NCBI RefSeq assembly: GCF_000308695.1
Contig: NZ_BAGG01000266.1
Location: 124,001-188,000 of the forward strand
Source of the DNA: Nocardia takedensis NBRC 100417
GTDB taxonomy: Bacteria > Actinomycetota > Actinomycetes > Mycobacteriales > Mycobacteriaceae
DNA length: 64,000 nucleotides
Direction of reading: 5' to 3'
This document shows, piece after piece, positions 40,540 through 47,983 of this stretch (its first letter is position 1; each line of letters opens with the position of its first letter). The position numbers were made by a program, and so were the translations under genes. The notes under the pieces are model-generated. The model made no database searches. It saw nothing but the letters and a program-made list of their open reading frames with translations, and had not been told where the DNA came from.

Positions 40540-41129
40540 TGTCCAACCTCTCGTGTGCGTTCGGTGGAGCGGTACAGCCGGCAACGCTAGGGGGATGCGC
40601 CTGCTACCGGTCGGTTCTCCGGTGGGGTCGGCATGTTCCGGCGTCACCAGGTGACCGGCAGGGCGAGGAACAGCATCGAGATGTCCATCGACACCGGCAG
40701 GACCGGCGCCGGCACCGCCACACCCGGCCACGCACGCCGTGCGCCCTGAGGCCGTCGAGTCGCGACGGGATTCGGTCGGGCCGCACACGGTGGGCGGCGC
40801 GGTCCGCAGGCCGAGGCGCGCCGCCCGGTGTCCGACGCGGGTGTGGATGCCGTTGCCCGACGCCGAGGTGGCCGACGGTGTAGGCGGACCAGAACCGAGG
40901 CGATCGGGTCGTCGGAAACCTCGTCGGTGGGTGCGATGTGTGCCGAACGGTAGAGATCTTCAGCCCTACCTCAACGGAATTCTGTCCGAAATATCGTGCC
41001 ATGCTGGTGAATCCGGTAGCCGCGTTGCAATGAGCTTGTCGCCGAACGCAACAGGGTGGCGGGTGGTTGCAATGGGTTGGCGCTGAACGCATACTGGCAG
41101 AGCGCGCCTGATCGAAGGAGAACAGACGG
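40540..41129. other. 590-base intergenic region with possible gene remnants and direct repeats
   Basis: No intact gene is convincing here. On the minus strand, a frame that stops at 40644 ends VPAPVLPVSMDISMLFLALPVTW-like over its last 20 or so residues and looks like the C-terminus of a real protein, but it has no start and no continuous upstream frame. It may be a decayed gene. Near the right end, GTTGCAATG occurs at 41024-41032 and 41066-41074, exactly 42 bases apart (four helical turns), and TTGCAA-N17-CATACT (from 41067) could be the promoter of the next gene. Confidence 0.3.
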
Positions 41130-41828
41130 ATGCCAGGAGGCAGACTGACCTTCCAGGAGCGTGAACGCATCGCGGCGGGCTTGGCCGAGGGCCTCGGCTA
41201 CACCGAGATCGGACGGCAGCTCGACCGGCCGACCTCGACCATCAGCCGCGAAGTCACCCGCAACGGCGGCCCCGGTCGCTATCGGGCCGACCGCGCCCAC
41301 CGGGCGACGGCCCTGCGCGCCCGGCGCGGCAGTTCCCCAGCGGGGCCGCACCAGTCGGCGACCTTCGTCGTGGACAACCCCGAGATCCGCGAATTCGCCG
41401 CCCGATTCACCGACCTGCTTATCAACGACGGGATGCCGCGCATGCAGGCCCGCATCCTGACGTGTCTGCACCTCACCGATTCCGGCGGGCTGACGGTGGC
41501 CGAGTTGGTGCGGTGGCTCGAGGTCAGCCCGGCCTCGATCTCCACGGCCGTCGCCGCGCTGGAGAAACGCGACATCATCCGCCGGGTCCGCGACAAGCGC
41601 CGCGACCGCTACTGCGTCGACGAGGGCACCTGGCACCGCGCGACGCTGAACCTGGCGCGCGCCACCGAGGACCGGGTCCGGGTGGCCCGGCGCGGCTCGC
41701 GGGTTCTCGGCGCGAGCACCCCGGCGGGTGTGCGCTTGGAGGAGATGAGCAGCTATCTCGAATTCATCGCCGACGAGATGGTCGCCGCCATCGATCGCTG
41801 GCACCGGCGCGCCCCGCGCGAGCGTTGA
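41130..41828 (+). CDS. IS30-type HTH and MarR/GbsR winged-helix fusion regulator
   Basis: A 232-residue regulator with two different DNA-binding domains. Residues 1-60 match the transposase HTH_38 of IS30: LTFQERERIAAGLAEGLGYTEIGRQLDRPTSTISREVTRNGG, then RYRADRAHRATALRARR. The rest is a MarR/GbsR-like module: LLINDGMPRMQARILTCLHLTDSGGLTVAELVRWLEVSPASISTAVAALEKRDIIRRVRDKRRDRYCVD-type residues across HTH and wing. No transposase catalytic domain is present, so this looks like domestication of a transposase HTH. GAAGGAG stands before the ATG. GTTGCAATG direct repeats upstream may be its operator. Its targets are unknown. Confidence 0.82.
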   Translation: MPGGRLTFQERERIAAGLAEGLGYTEIGRQLDRPTSTISREVTRNGGPGRYRADRAHRATALRARRGSSPAGPHQSATFVVDNPEIREFAARFTDLLINDGMPRMQARILTCLHLTDSGGLTVAELVRWLEVSPASISTAVAALEKRDIIRRVRDKRRDRYCVDEGTWHRATLNLARATEDRVRVARRGSRVLGASTPAGVRLEEMSSYLEFIADEMVAAIDRWHRRAPRER

Positions 41829-41858
41829 GTCCGGCGCCCGCGGTCCACCGGTGCGCGC

Positions 41859-42287
41859 TCAGCCGTGGTTGTCGGCGAGGTCGGTGCGGGCGGCCGGGGC
41901 GACGGGAACGGCGAAGCGGACGGTCGTGCCGTCGTCGAGGACGAGGAGATCGGTGTCGGGGACCAGGGCGCGCATGAGCGCGAGTCCGCGTCCGCGCCGC
42001 GAGTCGGGCTGCGGGTCGTGCGGCGCCCACCGGCCGTGGTCGGTGACGGTGACGCGCACGGTGTCGGCGTCGAGGACCGCGTCGAGGCGGATCGGGCCGC
42101 CGTCGCCGCGGTGCCCGTGTTCGATGGAGTTGGTGCACGCCTCGCACACCGCCAGCAACAGGTCGTAGGCGCGGTCGGGGTCGGGCAGGGCCGCGCTCAG
42201 CCACTGCCGCAGGCGCGCGCGCACGACGGGCAGTTGATCGGGTGCGGCCGGGAACTCGACTCTCAGCGGCGTCGTCGCGTCACCCAT
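41859..42287 (-). CDS. Anti-sigma factor-type serine kinase (RsbW-like ATP-binding protein)
   Basis: A 142-residue HATPase_c protein of the GHKL type. It has LRQWLSAALPDPDRAYDLLLAVCEACTNSIEHGHRGDG, an N-box with Glu, Asn and the SIEHGH end, then TVRVTVTDHGRWAPH (G1-like box), RRGRGLALMRALVPDTDL (G2-like box) and TTVRFAVPV. Such proteins bind a sigma factor or phosphorylate an STAS antagonist. It is divergent from an STAS gene (42503-42847) and convergent with the IS30/MarR fusion gene. GGAAGGGAC before the ATG at 42287 supports this start over a longer frame. The likely partner is the SigB/SigF-type sigma factor, but such genomes hold many paralogues. Confidence 0.85.
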   Translation of the reverse strand: MGDATTPLRVEFPAAPDQLPVVRARLRQWLSAALPDPDRAYDLLLAVCEACTNSIEHGHRGDGGPIRLDAVLDADTVRVTVTDHGRWAPHDPQPDSRRGRGLALMRALVPDTDLLVLDDGTTVRFAVPVAPAARTDLADNHG

Positions 42288-42502
42288 GCTGTCCCTTCCG
42301 CCGCCGATACCCGAACCCATCCGGCCGTCCGGTCTCCGGCGCGGCGGACGACGAGGATAGGGGTCACTACGGTATCCGATCGATTCCGCGGCGGCCCTCC
42401 CGCCGGGCTCCGCGCGGGTCGGCCGGTAGCGTGGTGTGGATCGTGCAGGCGGCCGCACCGTGGCCGTCGACCGCCACCAGGACGAGGGACGAAGCCGAAC
42501 CC

Positions 42503-42847
42503 ATGCCGCACCAGCCGCCCGACTTCGACGTGCGCCGGACGGCGACGGATTCCGCGAGCGTCGTCACCGCCGTCGGTGAGGTCGACCTGTTCTCCGCGCC
42601 GCGTCTGCGCGCGGCCCTGGACGACGCGCTCGCCGCGCGACCGTCGCTGCTGGTGCTCGACCTGTCCGGCGTGGAGTTCTTCGACTCCAGCGGACTCGAG
42701 GTGCTGCTCCAGGTCCGCGGCGAACTCGGTGACGTGTCGCTGCGCCTGGTGGCCTCGCCCGCGGTGCGCAGGCCCTTGCGGGTGACGGGCCTGAACCGGG
42801 TCTTCGCCGTCCACGACGATCTGAGCGCGGCGCTGGCCGATTCCTGA
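42503..42847 (+). CDS. STAS domain anti-anti-sigma factor (RsbV-like)
   Basis: A 114-residue STAS protein: VVTAVGEVDLFSAPRLRAALDDALA, then LLVLDLSGVEFFDSSGLEVLLQV, LRLVASPAVRRPLRVTGLNRVFAV and DDLSAALAD. The DSSGLEVL segment holds the serine that RsbW-type kinases phosphorylate. Unphosphorylated protein binds the kinase and frees the sigma factor. It is divergent from the RsbW-like gene, so the two form a local partner-switching pair. The ATG at 42503 is the natural start; a longer frame upstream is not needed. Confidence 0.87.
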   Translation: MPHQPPDFDVRRTATDSASVVTAVGEVDLFSAPRLRAALDDALAARPSLLVLDLSGVEFFDSSGLEVLLQVRGELGDVSLRLVASPAVRRPLRVTGLNRVFAVHDDLSAALADS

Positions 42848-42857
42848 GGTGGTGCGC

Positions 42858-42882
42858 GATTGAGCGCGCGCGGCCGGGGTAG
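42858..42882 (+). promoter_or_regulatory. SigB-like promoter box before the small frameshifted gene
   Basis: GATT (42858-42861), 15 bases, GGGTAG (42877-42882), which fits the GNNT-N14-16-GGGTA pattern. It lies 28 bases before the GTG of the small gene, which also has AAGGAGGTG as ribosome binding site. Confidence 0.4.
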
Positions 42883-42909
42883 CTGAGCGAGGACCGAAGG
42901 AGGTGTGCC

Positions 42910-43058
42910 GTGGCCGGTGAACAGAAGTCCGACGAGGAGACCGCGAGCGAGCCGAAGGGCGGGCGACCGGGCCGACCGATCAGGGCCGCGACGGCGGAAT
43001 GGCGACCCGGGAGATCGCCCCGGAGCTGACGACGCCCGACGAGGACGAGTCCGACTGA
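42910..43058 (+). pseudogene. Small acidic stress-type protein gene with apparent frameshift
   Basis: A perfect AAGGAGGTGTGCC before GTG 42910 begins MAGEQKSDEETASEPKGGRP, which then runs into an Arg-rich stretch and a stop at 43029. In the next frame the sequence reads GRDGGMATREIAPELTTPD and DEDESD, with a TGA at 43056-43058. That stop stands 11 bases before a perfect 15-bp terminator hairpin. The two halves join into one small hydrophilic protein of about 49 residues if one base is restored between about 42955 and 42980. It is either a real inactivating deletion or a sequence error. Alternatively the 39-residue form is the true product. I cannot name a family. Confidence 0.45.
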
Positions 43059-43069
43059 TCCCGAACTGC

Positions 43070-43112
43070 ACGAACCCGTCCCCACCGCTACACGCGATGG
43101 GGACGGGTTCGT
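43070..43112 (+). terminator. Perfect 15-bp terminator hairpin
   Basis: ACGAACCCGTCCCCA (43070-43084) and TGGGGACGGGTTCGT (43098-43112) are exact complements around a 13-base loop. It begins 11 bases after the TGA at 43058, which supports that stop as the original end of the small upstream gene. Confidence 0.75.
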
Positions 43113-43333
43113 GGTGAAGGGTCAACCGCCGTACCCCGACGATACGACGGCGAGTTCCCTCACCGAGCAGCCATCAACACAGTGGCGCACCCGAGGAGCG
43201 GTATACCCCGCCTACGCGACTCGACACCGTTCGAGCGCGACTTTCTTCTCTCACCCCGGCCGCTCGACGGGTCGGTTTGGTCCGTACGCGGAGTGGAACA
43301 CCGCCCCTACCGGTGGCGAGAGGAGCAGGGCAG

Positions 43334-43822
43334 ATGGCGCGGTGGCACGGGGGCGGCGCGAGTCGGTGGCGGTGGATGGCCGGCCGGATCGCGATGGCGG
43401 CGGCGGCGATCGGGGTGCTGGTCGCGGCCGGGTGCGCGGATTCGCCCGAACAGCAGTCGGCGCGCGAGGACCGCGCGGCGGGCATCGGCTTGTTCGAGTT
43501 GCACATGCCGGAACGGGTGTGGGAGCGGACCAATTTCCGGATGGGCGGGTCCGAGGTCGACGAGCCGCAGAGCCTCACGCCCGAACCGGAGGGCATGTCG
43601 CGCATCGAGTTGACCGGCGCGCAGATGGTCGACTACCTGGGCGCGCTGGACCACAACGCGCACGGTGGCTTCGGCGCGCGCGATCCGGAACTGGCCACGA
43701 CCGTCTACGACATCGTCGCGGGCGCGATCGACCGCCTCCAGGTGCCCCCACCGCCCGGTCAGCCGACCCCGCGCATCGACGTGCCCGCCTCGGTCGCGGA
43801 CTCGATCGCCCCGACGGAGTGA
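43334..43822 (+). CDS. Hypothetical lipoprotein
   Basis: A 162-residue predicted lipoprotein. The N-terminus is basic (MARWHGGGASRWRWMAGRIA), with a hydrophobic stretch MAAAAIGVLVAAGC whose lipobox Cys is about residue 35. The mature part is polar: DRAAGIGLFELHMPERVWERTNFRMGG, then RIELTGAQMVDYLGALDHNAHGG, AGAIDRLQ and a Pro-rich end (VPPPPGQPTPRIDVP). I do not recognise the family. AGGAGCAGGGCAG precedes the ATG. The stress-type promoter of the Pao operon begins just after its stop, so the two are probably separate transcription units. Confidence 0.65.
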   Translation: MARWHGGGASRWRWMAGRIAMAAAAIGVLVAAGCADSPEQQSAREDRAAGIGLFELHMPERVWERTNFRMGGSEVDEPQSLTPEPEGMSRIELTGAQMVDYLGALDHNAHGGFGARDPELATTVYDIVAGAIDRLQVPPPPGQPTPRIDVPASVADSIAPTE

Positions 43823-43837
43823 GAGCCGGGCGGCTTG

Positions 43838-43861
43838 GTTCGTTCCTTGGACGGCGGGTAG
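43838..43861 (+). promoter_or_regulatory. SigB/SigF-like promoter of the Pao-type operon
   Basis: GTTC (43838-43841), 14 bases, GGGTAG (43856-43861). The ATG of the first operon gene is only 9 bases after the -10, so transcription would begin almost at the start codon, giving a leaderless or nearly leaderless mRNA. Confidence 0.5.
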
Positions 43862-43870
43862 GCGCGAACC

Positions 43871-44386
43871 ATGCACGCTTCCGATGCCCGCAGCGAGATC
43901 GCCCTCGAGGTCGATGGTGAGCGGCGGTCGCTGACCGTCGACCATCGCACCACCCTGCTCGACGCGCTGCGCGAGAACCTCGGGGTGACCTCGCCGAAGA
44001 AGGGCTGTGACCACGGCCAGTGCGGGTCGTGCACGGTGTTGCTCGACGGTCGACGGGTCACCACCTGCCTGAGTTTCGCGGTGGCGAACGACGGCGCGCG
44101 GATCATCACGGCCGCCGGTCTGGCGCGGGACGGTCTGCACCCGGTGCAACAGGCGTTTCTCGATCAGGACGGCTTCCAGTGCGGATACTGCACGCCGGGG
44201 CAGGTGTGCTCGGCGGTCGGGATGCTCGAGGAGGTCGCGACCGGTCAGCCCAGTCACGTCACGACCGATCTGGAGTCCGATCCCGCGCTCACCGACGACG
44301 AGATCAGGGAGCGGATGAGCGGCAACCTGTGCCGGTGCGCCGCCTACCCGAACATCCTGGCCGCGATCCGGCAGGCCGCCTCGTGA
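43871..44386 (+). CDS. paoA: (2Fe-2S)-binding subunit of molybdenum aldehyde dehydrogenase (PaoA/YagT-like)
   Basis: A 171-residue iron-sulfur subunit. The N-terminal plant-type ferredoxin domain has GCDHGQCGSCTVLLDGRRVTTCL (C-x4-C-x2-C-x11-C pattern). The C-terminal helical domain has QCGYCTPGQVCSA and NLCRCAAYPNI, binding the second cluster. Electrons pass from the molybdenum centre via these clusters to FAD in the next subunit. There is no visible Tat signal, so the enzyme is probably cytoplasmic, unlike E. coli PaoA. A leaderless promoter lies immediately upstream. The gene overlaps the FAD subunit by 4 bases. Confidence 0.88.
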   Translation: MHASDARSEIALEVDGERRSLTVDHRTTLLDALRENLGVTSPKKGCDHGQCGSCTVLLDGRRVTTCLSFAVANDGARIITAAGLARDGLHPVQQAFLDQDGFQCGYCTPGQVCSAVGMLEEVATGQPSHVTTDLESDPALTDDEIRERMSGNLCRCAAYPNILAAIRQAAS

Positions 44387-45381
44387 TCCCGTTCGAGTAC
44401 CGGCGGCCCGCGAGCGCGGCCGAGGCCGTCGACCTGGTGTCGGCGCGGCCGGGTGCGGCCTTCCTGGCGGGCGGCACCAACCTGGTGGATCACATGAAGC
44501 TCGGCGTGCGCGGACCGGACCTGCTGGTCGACGTGCGCGGGCTGCCGCTGGACGGCGTCGAGGAGACCGCGGACGGCGGTCTGCGGATCGGCGCGACGGT
44601 GCGCAACAGCGATCTGGCCGCGCATCCGCTGGTCCGGCGTCGGTATCCGGTCCTGTCGCGCGCGTTGCTCGCGGGCGCTTCCGGTCAGTTGCGCAATCTC
44701 GCCACGACGGCGGGAAACCTGTTGCAGCGCACCCGGTGCCCGTATTTCCAGGATGTGAGCACGCCGTGCAACAAGCGCGAGCCCGGCAGCGGCTGTTCGG
44801 CGGTCGACGGGTATGTCCGCTACCACGCCATCCTCGGGTCCTCGCCGCTGTGCGTGGCGGTGCATCCCTCCGATATGGCGGTCGCGTTGACGATGCTCGA
44901 CGCGACGGTCGTGGTCCGGGACGTCGAGGGGGAGCGGCGCATCCCGCTGACCGGTTTCCACCGTTTACCCGGCGACCACCCCGAGGCCGACACGGTGCTG
45001 ACCCACGGCCAGTTGATCACTGCGGTCGAACTACCGCCGCGCCCGGAGGCGGCGCGCCAGGACTACCGCAAGGTGCGCGACCGCGCCTCCTACGCCTTCG
45101 CCCTGGTCTCGGTCGCCGCCGAAGTGGTGCTCGCCGAGAACGATTCGGTGATCGAGTCCGCGCGGATCGCGCTCGGCGGGGTCGCCCACAAGCCGTGGCG
45201 GGCCCGACAGGCCGAGACGCGATTGCGTGGCGCGCCCGCGACCGAGGAGCAGTTCCGGGCCGCCTCCCGCGCCGAACTGGCGGACGCCCGCCCGCTGCGC
45301 GGCAACGAATTCAAGGTCACCCTCGCCGAACGCACCCTGGTCGCCACGCTGCGTTCGCTCACCGGACAGGCGGTCCGATGA
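44383..45381 (+). CDS. paoB: FAD-binding subunit of molybdenum aldehyde dehydrogenase (PaoB/YagS-like)
   Basis: A 332-residue flavoprotein of the CO dehydrogenase/xanthine dehydrogenase family. FEYRRPASAAEAVDLVSARPGAAFLAGGTNLVDHMKLG contains the AGGTNL FAD-binding loop, with GASGQLRNLATTAGNLLQRTRC as the second. RCPYFQDVSTPCNKREPGSGCSA has the cysteines that hold an extra [4Fe-4S] cluster in the E. coli PaoABC enzyme, which classifies this subunit as PaoB type. The CO_deh_flav_C domain follows. It starts with GTG overlapping the upstream stop and ends overlapping the molybdenum subunit. Confidence 0.87.
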   Translation: MIPFEYRRPASAAEAVDLVSARPGAAFLAGGTNLVDHMKLGVRGPDLLVDVRGLPLDGVEETADGGLRIGATVRNSDLAAHPLVRRRYPVLSRALLAGASGQLRNLATTAGNLLQRTRCPYFQDVSTPCNKREPGSGCSAVDGYVRYHAILGSSPLCVAVHPSDMAVALTMLDATVVVRDVEGERRIPLTGFHRLPGDHPEADTVLTHGQLITAVELPPRPEAARQDYRKVRDRASYAFALVSVAAEVVLAENDSVIESARIALGGVAHKPWRARQAETRLRGAPATEEQFRAASRAELADARPLRGNEFKVTLAERTLVATLRSLTGQAVR

Positions 45382-47486
45382 CCACGACACCGACCAGCGC
45401 CGTCGGCACGCCGCTGACCCGCCTCGACGGACCCGCCAAAGTCACCGGCACCGCGCCGTACGCGTTCGAGCACGCCGTGGACGAACCGATGTACCTGCAC
45501 CCGGTCCAGTCGGCGGTCGCCCTGGGGCGGGTGGTCGCGATGGACGTGGCCGCCGCCGAACGGGAACCGGGGGTCACGGCGGTGCTCACCGTCTTCGACG
45601 CCCCGCGCCTGGCCGACGCCACCGACGGCGAACTGGGCATCCTCCAGGACGATCGGGTGCACTTCCGCGGTCAGTTGATCGGCGCGGTGCTCGCCGACAC
45701 CCCCGAAACCGCCCGTCAGGCCGCGAGTCTGGTGCGTGTCACCTATCACGAGGACCTCCACGACACCCATCTGCGCGTCGACCATCCGCGCCTGTACGCG
45801 CCGGAGACGGTCAACGCGTCGTTCGCGACCGACACCGACCAGGGCGACGTGCGGACGGCGTTGCGCGAGGCGGCTGTCACCGTCGACCAGACCTACACCA
45901 CGCCCTTGGAACACAACAATCCGATGGAACCGCACGCGTGCGTCGTGCGCTGGTCGGAGGACGCCGACGGCCCTCGGGTGACCCTCTACGACAGCACCCA
46001 GGGCGTGCACACCGTCCGCACCACGCTGGCTCCGCTGTTCGGGCTGGAACCGGAGCGGATCCGGGTGATCGCCCCGCACGTCGGCGGCGGCTTCGGCAGC
46101 AAGGGCGCGCCGCACGCGCACAACGTGCTGGCCTTGCTGGCCGCCCGGCGCGTCCCCGGACGCTGGGTCAAACTCGCCCTCACGCGTCAGCAGATGTTCG
46201 CCCTGGTCGGCTACCGCACCTCGACCATCCAGCGCGTCCGACTCGGCGCGGACCGCGACGGCCGGTTGACCGCGCTGTGGCACGAGGTGGTCGAACAGAC
46301 CGCGACGGTCAAGGAGTACTCCGAACAGACCGCGGTCCCGTCGCGGATCATGTACGCGACCCCGAACCGACGCACCTCCCACCGGTTGGCCGCCTTGGAC
46401 GTGCCCGTGCCGTTCTGGATGCGCGCGCCGGGGGAGTGCCTCGGCATGTTCGCGGGGGAGACGGCGATGGACGAACTCGCCGTGGCCTGCGGGATCGACC
46501 CGATCGAGGTGCGCGTGCGCAACGAGCCCGCGACCGACCCGGAGACCGGGAATCCGTGGTCGGGTCGGCGTCTGGTGGACTGCCTGCGGACGGGCGCCGA
46601 GCGTTTCGGCTGGGCCGGACGCGATCCCACGCCAGGCGCGCGAGTGTCCGGCGCGTGGTCGATCGGCACCGGCGTCGCGTCCGCCACCTATCCCGCGATG
46701 CGGATGACCGGCAACAGTGCGCGCGTCGAATTCGACGCGGACGGAAGGTATTCGGTGCGGATCGCGGCCGCCGACATCGGGACCGGCACCTGGACGGCGC
46801 TGACCCAGATCGCCGCCGACGCCCTCGGCTGCCCCGTCGAGGCCGTGGACCTGCGGATCGGCGACACCGATCTGCCGGCCGCGACCGTCGCGGGCGGGTC
46901 CTCCGGGATCAGTTCCTGGGGCACCGCGATCGTCACCGCCGCCGACGGGTTCCGGGAGAAGTACGGCGACACACCGTCACCCGGCGACCACCACACGGGG
47001 GAGACCCCCGACAACGAGGCCGCCGAACGGTACGCCCTGCACTCCTTCGGCGCGCATTTCGCGGAGGTGCGCGTGGACCGCGACACCGGGGAGCTCCGCG
47101 TCCCCCGGATGCTCGGGGTCTTCTCGATCGGCCGGGCCATCAATCCCGCGACACTGCGCTCCCAGCTCATCGGCGGGATGACGATGGGCCTGTCGATGGC
47201 CCTGCACGAGGAGAGTGTGCGCGACAACCGATTCGGTCACGTCGTCACCCAGGACTTCGCCTCCTACCACATCAGCGCGCACGCCGACGTCGGTGCGATC
47301 GAGGCGGTGTGGCTCGACGAATCCGACGAGCACGCCAACCCGATGGGCGCGCGGGGCGCGGGCGAGATCGGCATCGTCGGCGCGGCGGCGGCGATCGCCA
47401 ACGCCGTGTACCACGCCACCGGGGTCCGGGTCAGGGACCTGCCCGTCACCTGCGAGGATCTGCTGCCCGCCGCCGACCTTGGTTGA
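45378..47486 (+). CDS. paoC: Molybdopterin-binding catalytic subunit of aldehyde dehydrogenase (PaoC/YagR-like)
   Basis: A 702-residue xanthine-oxidase-type subunit. It begins GTPLTRLDGPAKVTGTAPYAFEH as in YagR. The molybdopterin contacts are VGGGFGSKGAPHAHNVLALLA, FWMRAPGECLGMFAGETAMDEL, GSSGISSWGTA and the C-terminal ANPMGARGAGEIGIVGAAAAIANA, in which the Glu of AGEIG is the catalytic base. The product oxidises aldehydes to acids and passes electrons to the two preceding subunits. No PaoD/XdhC-type insertion chaperone is encoded nearby, so it must be supplied from elsewhere. A second stress-type promoter begins within its stop codon. Confidence 0.88.
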   Translation: MTTTPTSAVGTPLTRLDGPAKVTGTAPYAFEHAVDEPMYLHPVQSAVALGRVVAMDVAAAEREPGVTAVLTVFDAPRLADATDGELGILQDDRVHFRGQLIGAVLADTPETARQAASLVRVTYHEDLHDTHLRVDHPRLYAPETVNASFATDTDQGDVRTALREAAVTVDQTYTTPLEHNNPMEPHACVVRWSEDADGPRVTLYDSTQGVHTVRTTLAPLFGLEPERIRVIAPHVGGGFGSKGAPHAHNVLALLAARRVPGRWVKLALTRQQMFALVGYRTSTIQRVRLGADRDGRLTALWHEVVEQTATVKEYSEQTAVPSRIMYATPNRRTSHRLAALDVPVPFWMRAPGECLGMFAGETAMDELAVACGIDPIEVRVRNEPATDPETGNPWSGRRLVDCLRTGAERFGWAGRDPTPGARVSGAWSIGTGVASATYPAMRMTGNSARVEFDADGRYSVRIAAADIGTGTWTALTQIAADALGCPVEAVDLRIGDTDLPAATVAGGSSGISSWGTAIVTAADGFREKYGDTPSPGDHHTGETPDNEAAERYALHSFGAHFAEVRVDRDTGELRVPRMLGVFSIGRAINPATLRSQLIGGMTMGLSMALHEESVRDNRFGHVVTQDFASYHISAHADVGAIEAVWLDESDEHANPMGARGAGEIGIVGAAAAIANAVYHATGVRVRDLPVTCEDLLPAADLG

Positions 47487-47506
47487 CCCGCTCCGTGGCG
47501 GGTAGG
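47483..47506 (+). promoter_or_regulatory. SigB/SigF-like promoter of the DUF3072 gene
   Basis: GTTG (47483-47486, overlapping the paoC stop), 14 bases, GGGTAG (47501-47506), 33 bases before the ATG of the next small gene. It has the same form as the minus-strand box at 3697-3720. Confidence 0.45.
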
Positions 47507-47538
47507 CAACCCTGCGTAGCCGAGTGTGAGGAGTGGAG

Positions 47539-47727
47539 ATGGTGCGGTCGAATCCCGAGAAGGATCGCGAGGAGTGGACCACCGGCGACGAGCCGTCGAC
47601 CGGACCGCAGGACTCGTATCTGCACACGCTCGCCAACGAGGCGGGCGAAGCGGTGCCGGACGGGCTGACCAAAGCCGAGGCGTCCGCATTGATCGATGAA
47701 CTCCAACGACGCACCGGGCGCGGCTGA
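47539..47727 (+). CDS. DUF3072 domain-containing small protein
   Basis: A 62-residue protein. The DUF3072 signature is EEWTTGDEPSTGPQDSYLHTLA followed by NEAGEAVPDGLTKAEASALIDELQRRTG. Proteins of this family are small, soluble and common in actinobacteria; some resemble helical tails of larger regulators. Their role is unknown. GAGGAG stands 5 bases before the ATG. A SigB/SigF-like promoter lies upstream, so it is probably stress induced. Its end forms part of a very strong terminator. Confidence 0.78.
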   Translation: MVRSNPEKDREEWTTGDEPSTGPQDSYLHTLANEAGEAVPDGLTKAEASALIDELQRRTGRG

Positions 47728-47737
47728 GTCGAACGCC

Positions 47738-47788
47738 GAACGGCCGTCGGTTTCCCGCAGGCATCGCGCGGGAAACCGACGGCCGTTC
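47738..47788. terminator. Perfect 21-bp bidirectional terminator hairpin
   Basis: The arms 47738-47758 and 47768-47788 (GAACGGCCGTCGG... and ...CCGACGGCCGTTC) are exact complements over 21 bases with a 9-base loop. CTGAGTC/GACTCAG (about 47724-47730 and 47790-47796) extends the stem outward after an asymmetric bulge. It separates the DUF3072 gene from the convergent small gene at 47793. Confidence 0.75.
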
Positions 47789-47792
47789 CGAC

Positions 47793-47957
47793 TCAGTTCG
47801 GGGTGTCGCCCTCGTAGTCCATCTCCGCTGCCTGGTCTTCGGTGGTGGGACCGGTGGGCGTCTCCGAGTCCGGGAGACGCTCGACGTCCTTGTCGGTGTC
47901 GACGGTCTCCGTGCGGTCAATGGTCGGGTCGTCGGGGGATTCGCTGGGTCGGTTCAT
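47793..47957 (-). CDS. Small acidic disordered protein, function unknown
   Basis: A 54-residue hydrophilic peptide beginning MNRPSESPDDPTIDRTETVD and ending AAEMDYEGDTPN. It is rich in Asp, Glu, Thr and Pro, without hydrophobic core, signal or membrane segment, and so is likely disordered. It resembles in composition the small frameshifted gene at 42910. There is no clear Shine-Dalgarno before the ATG, so an upstream start or leaderless start is possible. The strong convergent terminator downstream supports it being a transcription unit. No family recognised. Confidence 0.5.
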   Translation of the reverse strand: MNRPSESPDDPTIDRTETVDTDKDVERLPDSETPTGPTTEDQAAEMDYEGDTPN

Positions 47958-47983
47958 GGGGTGAGCATTCCCCCTGGACGCGG

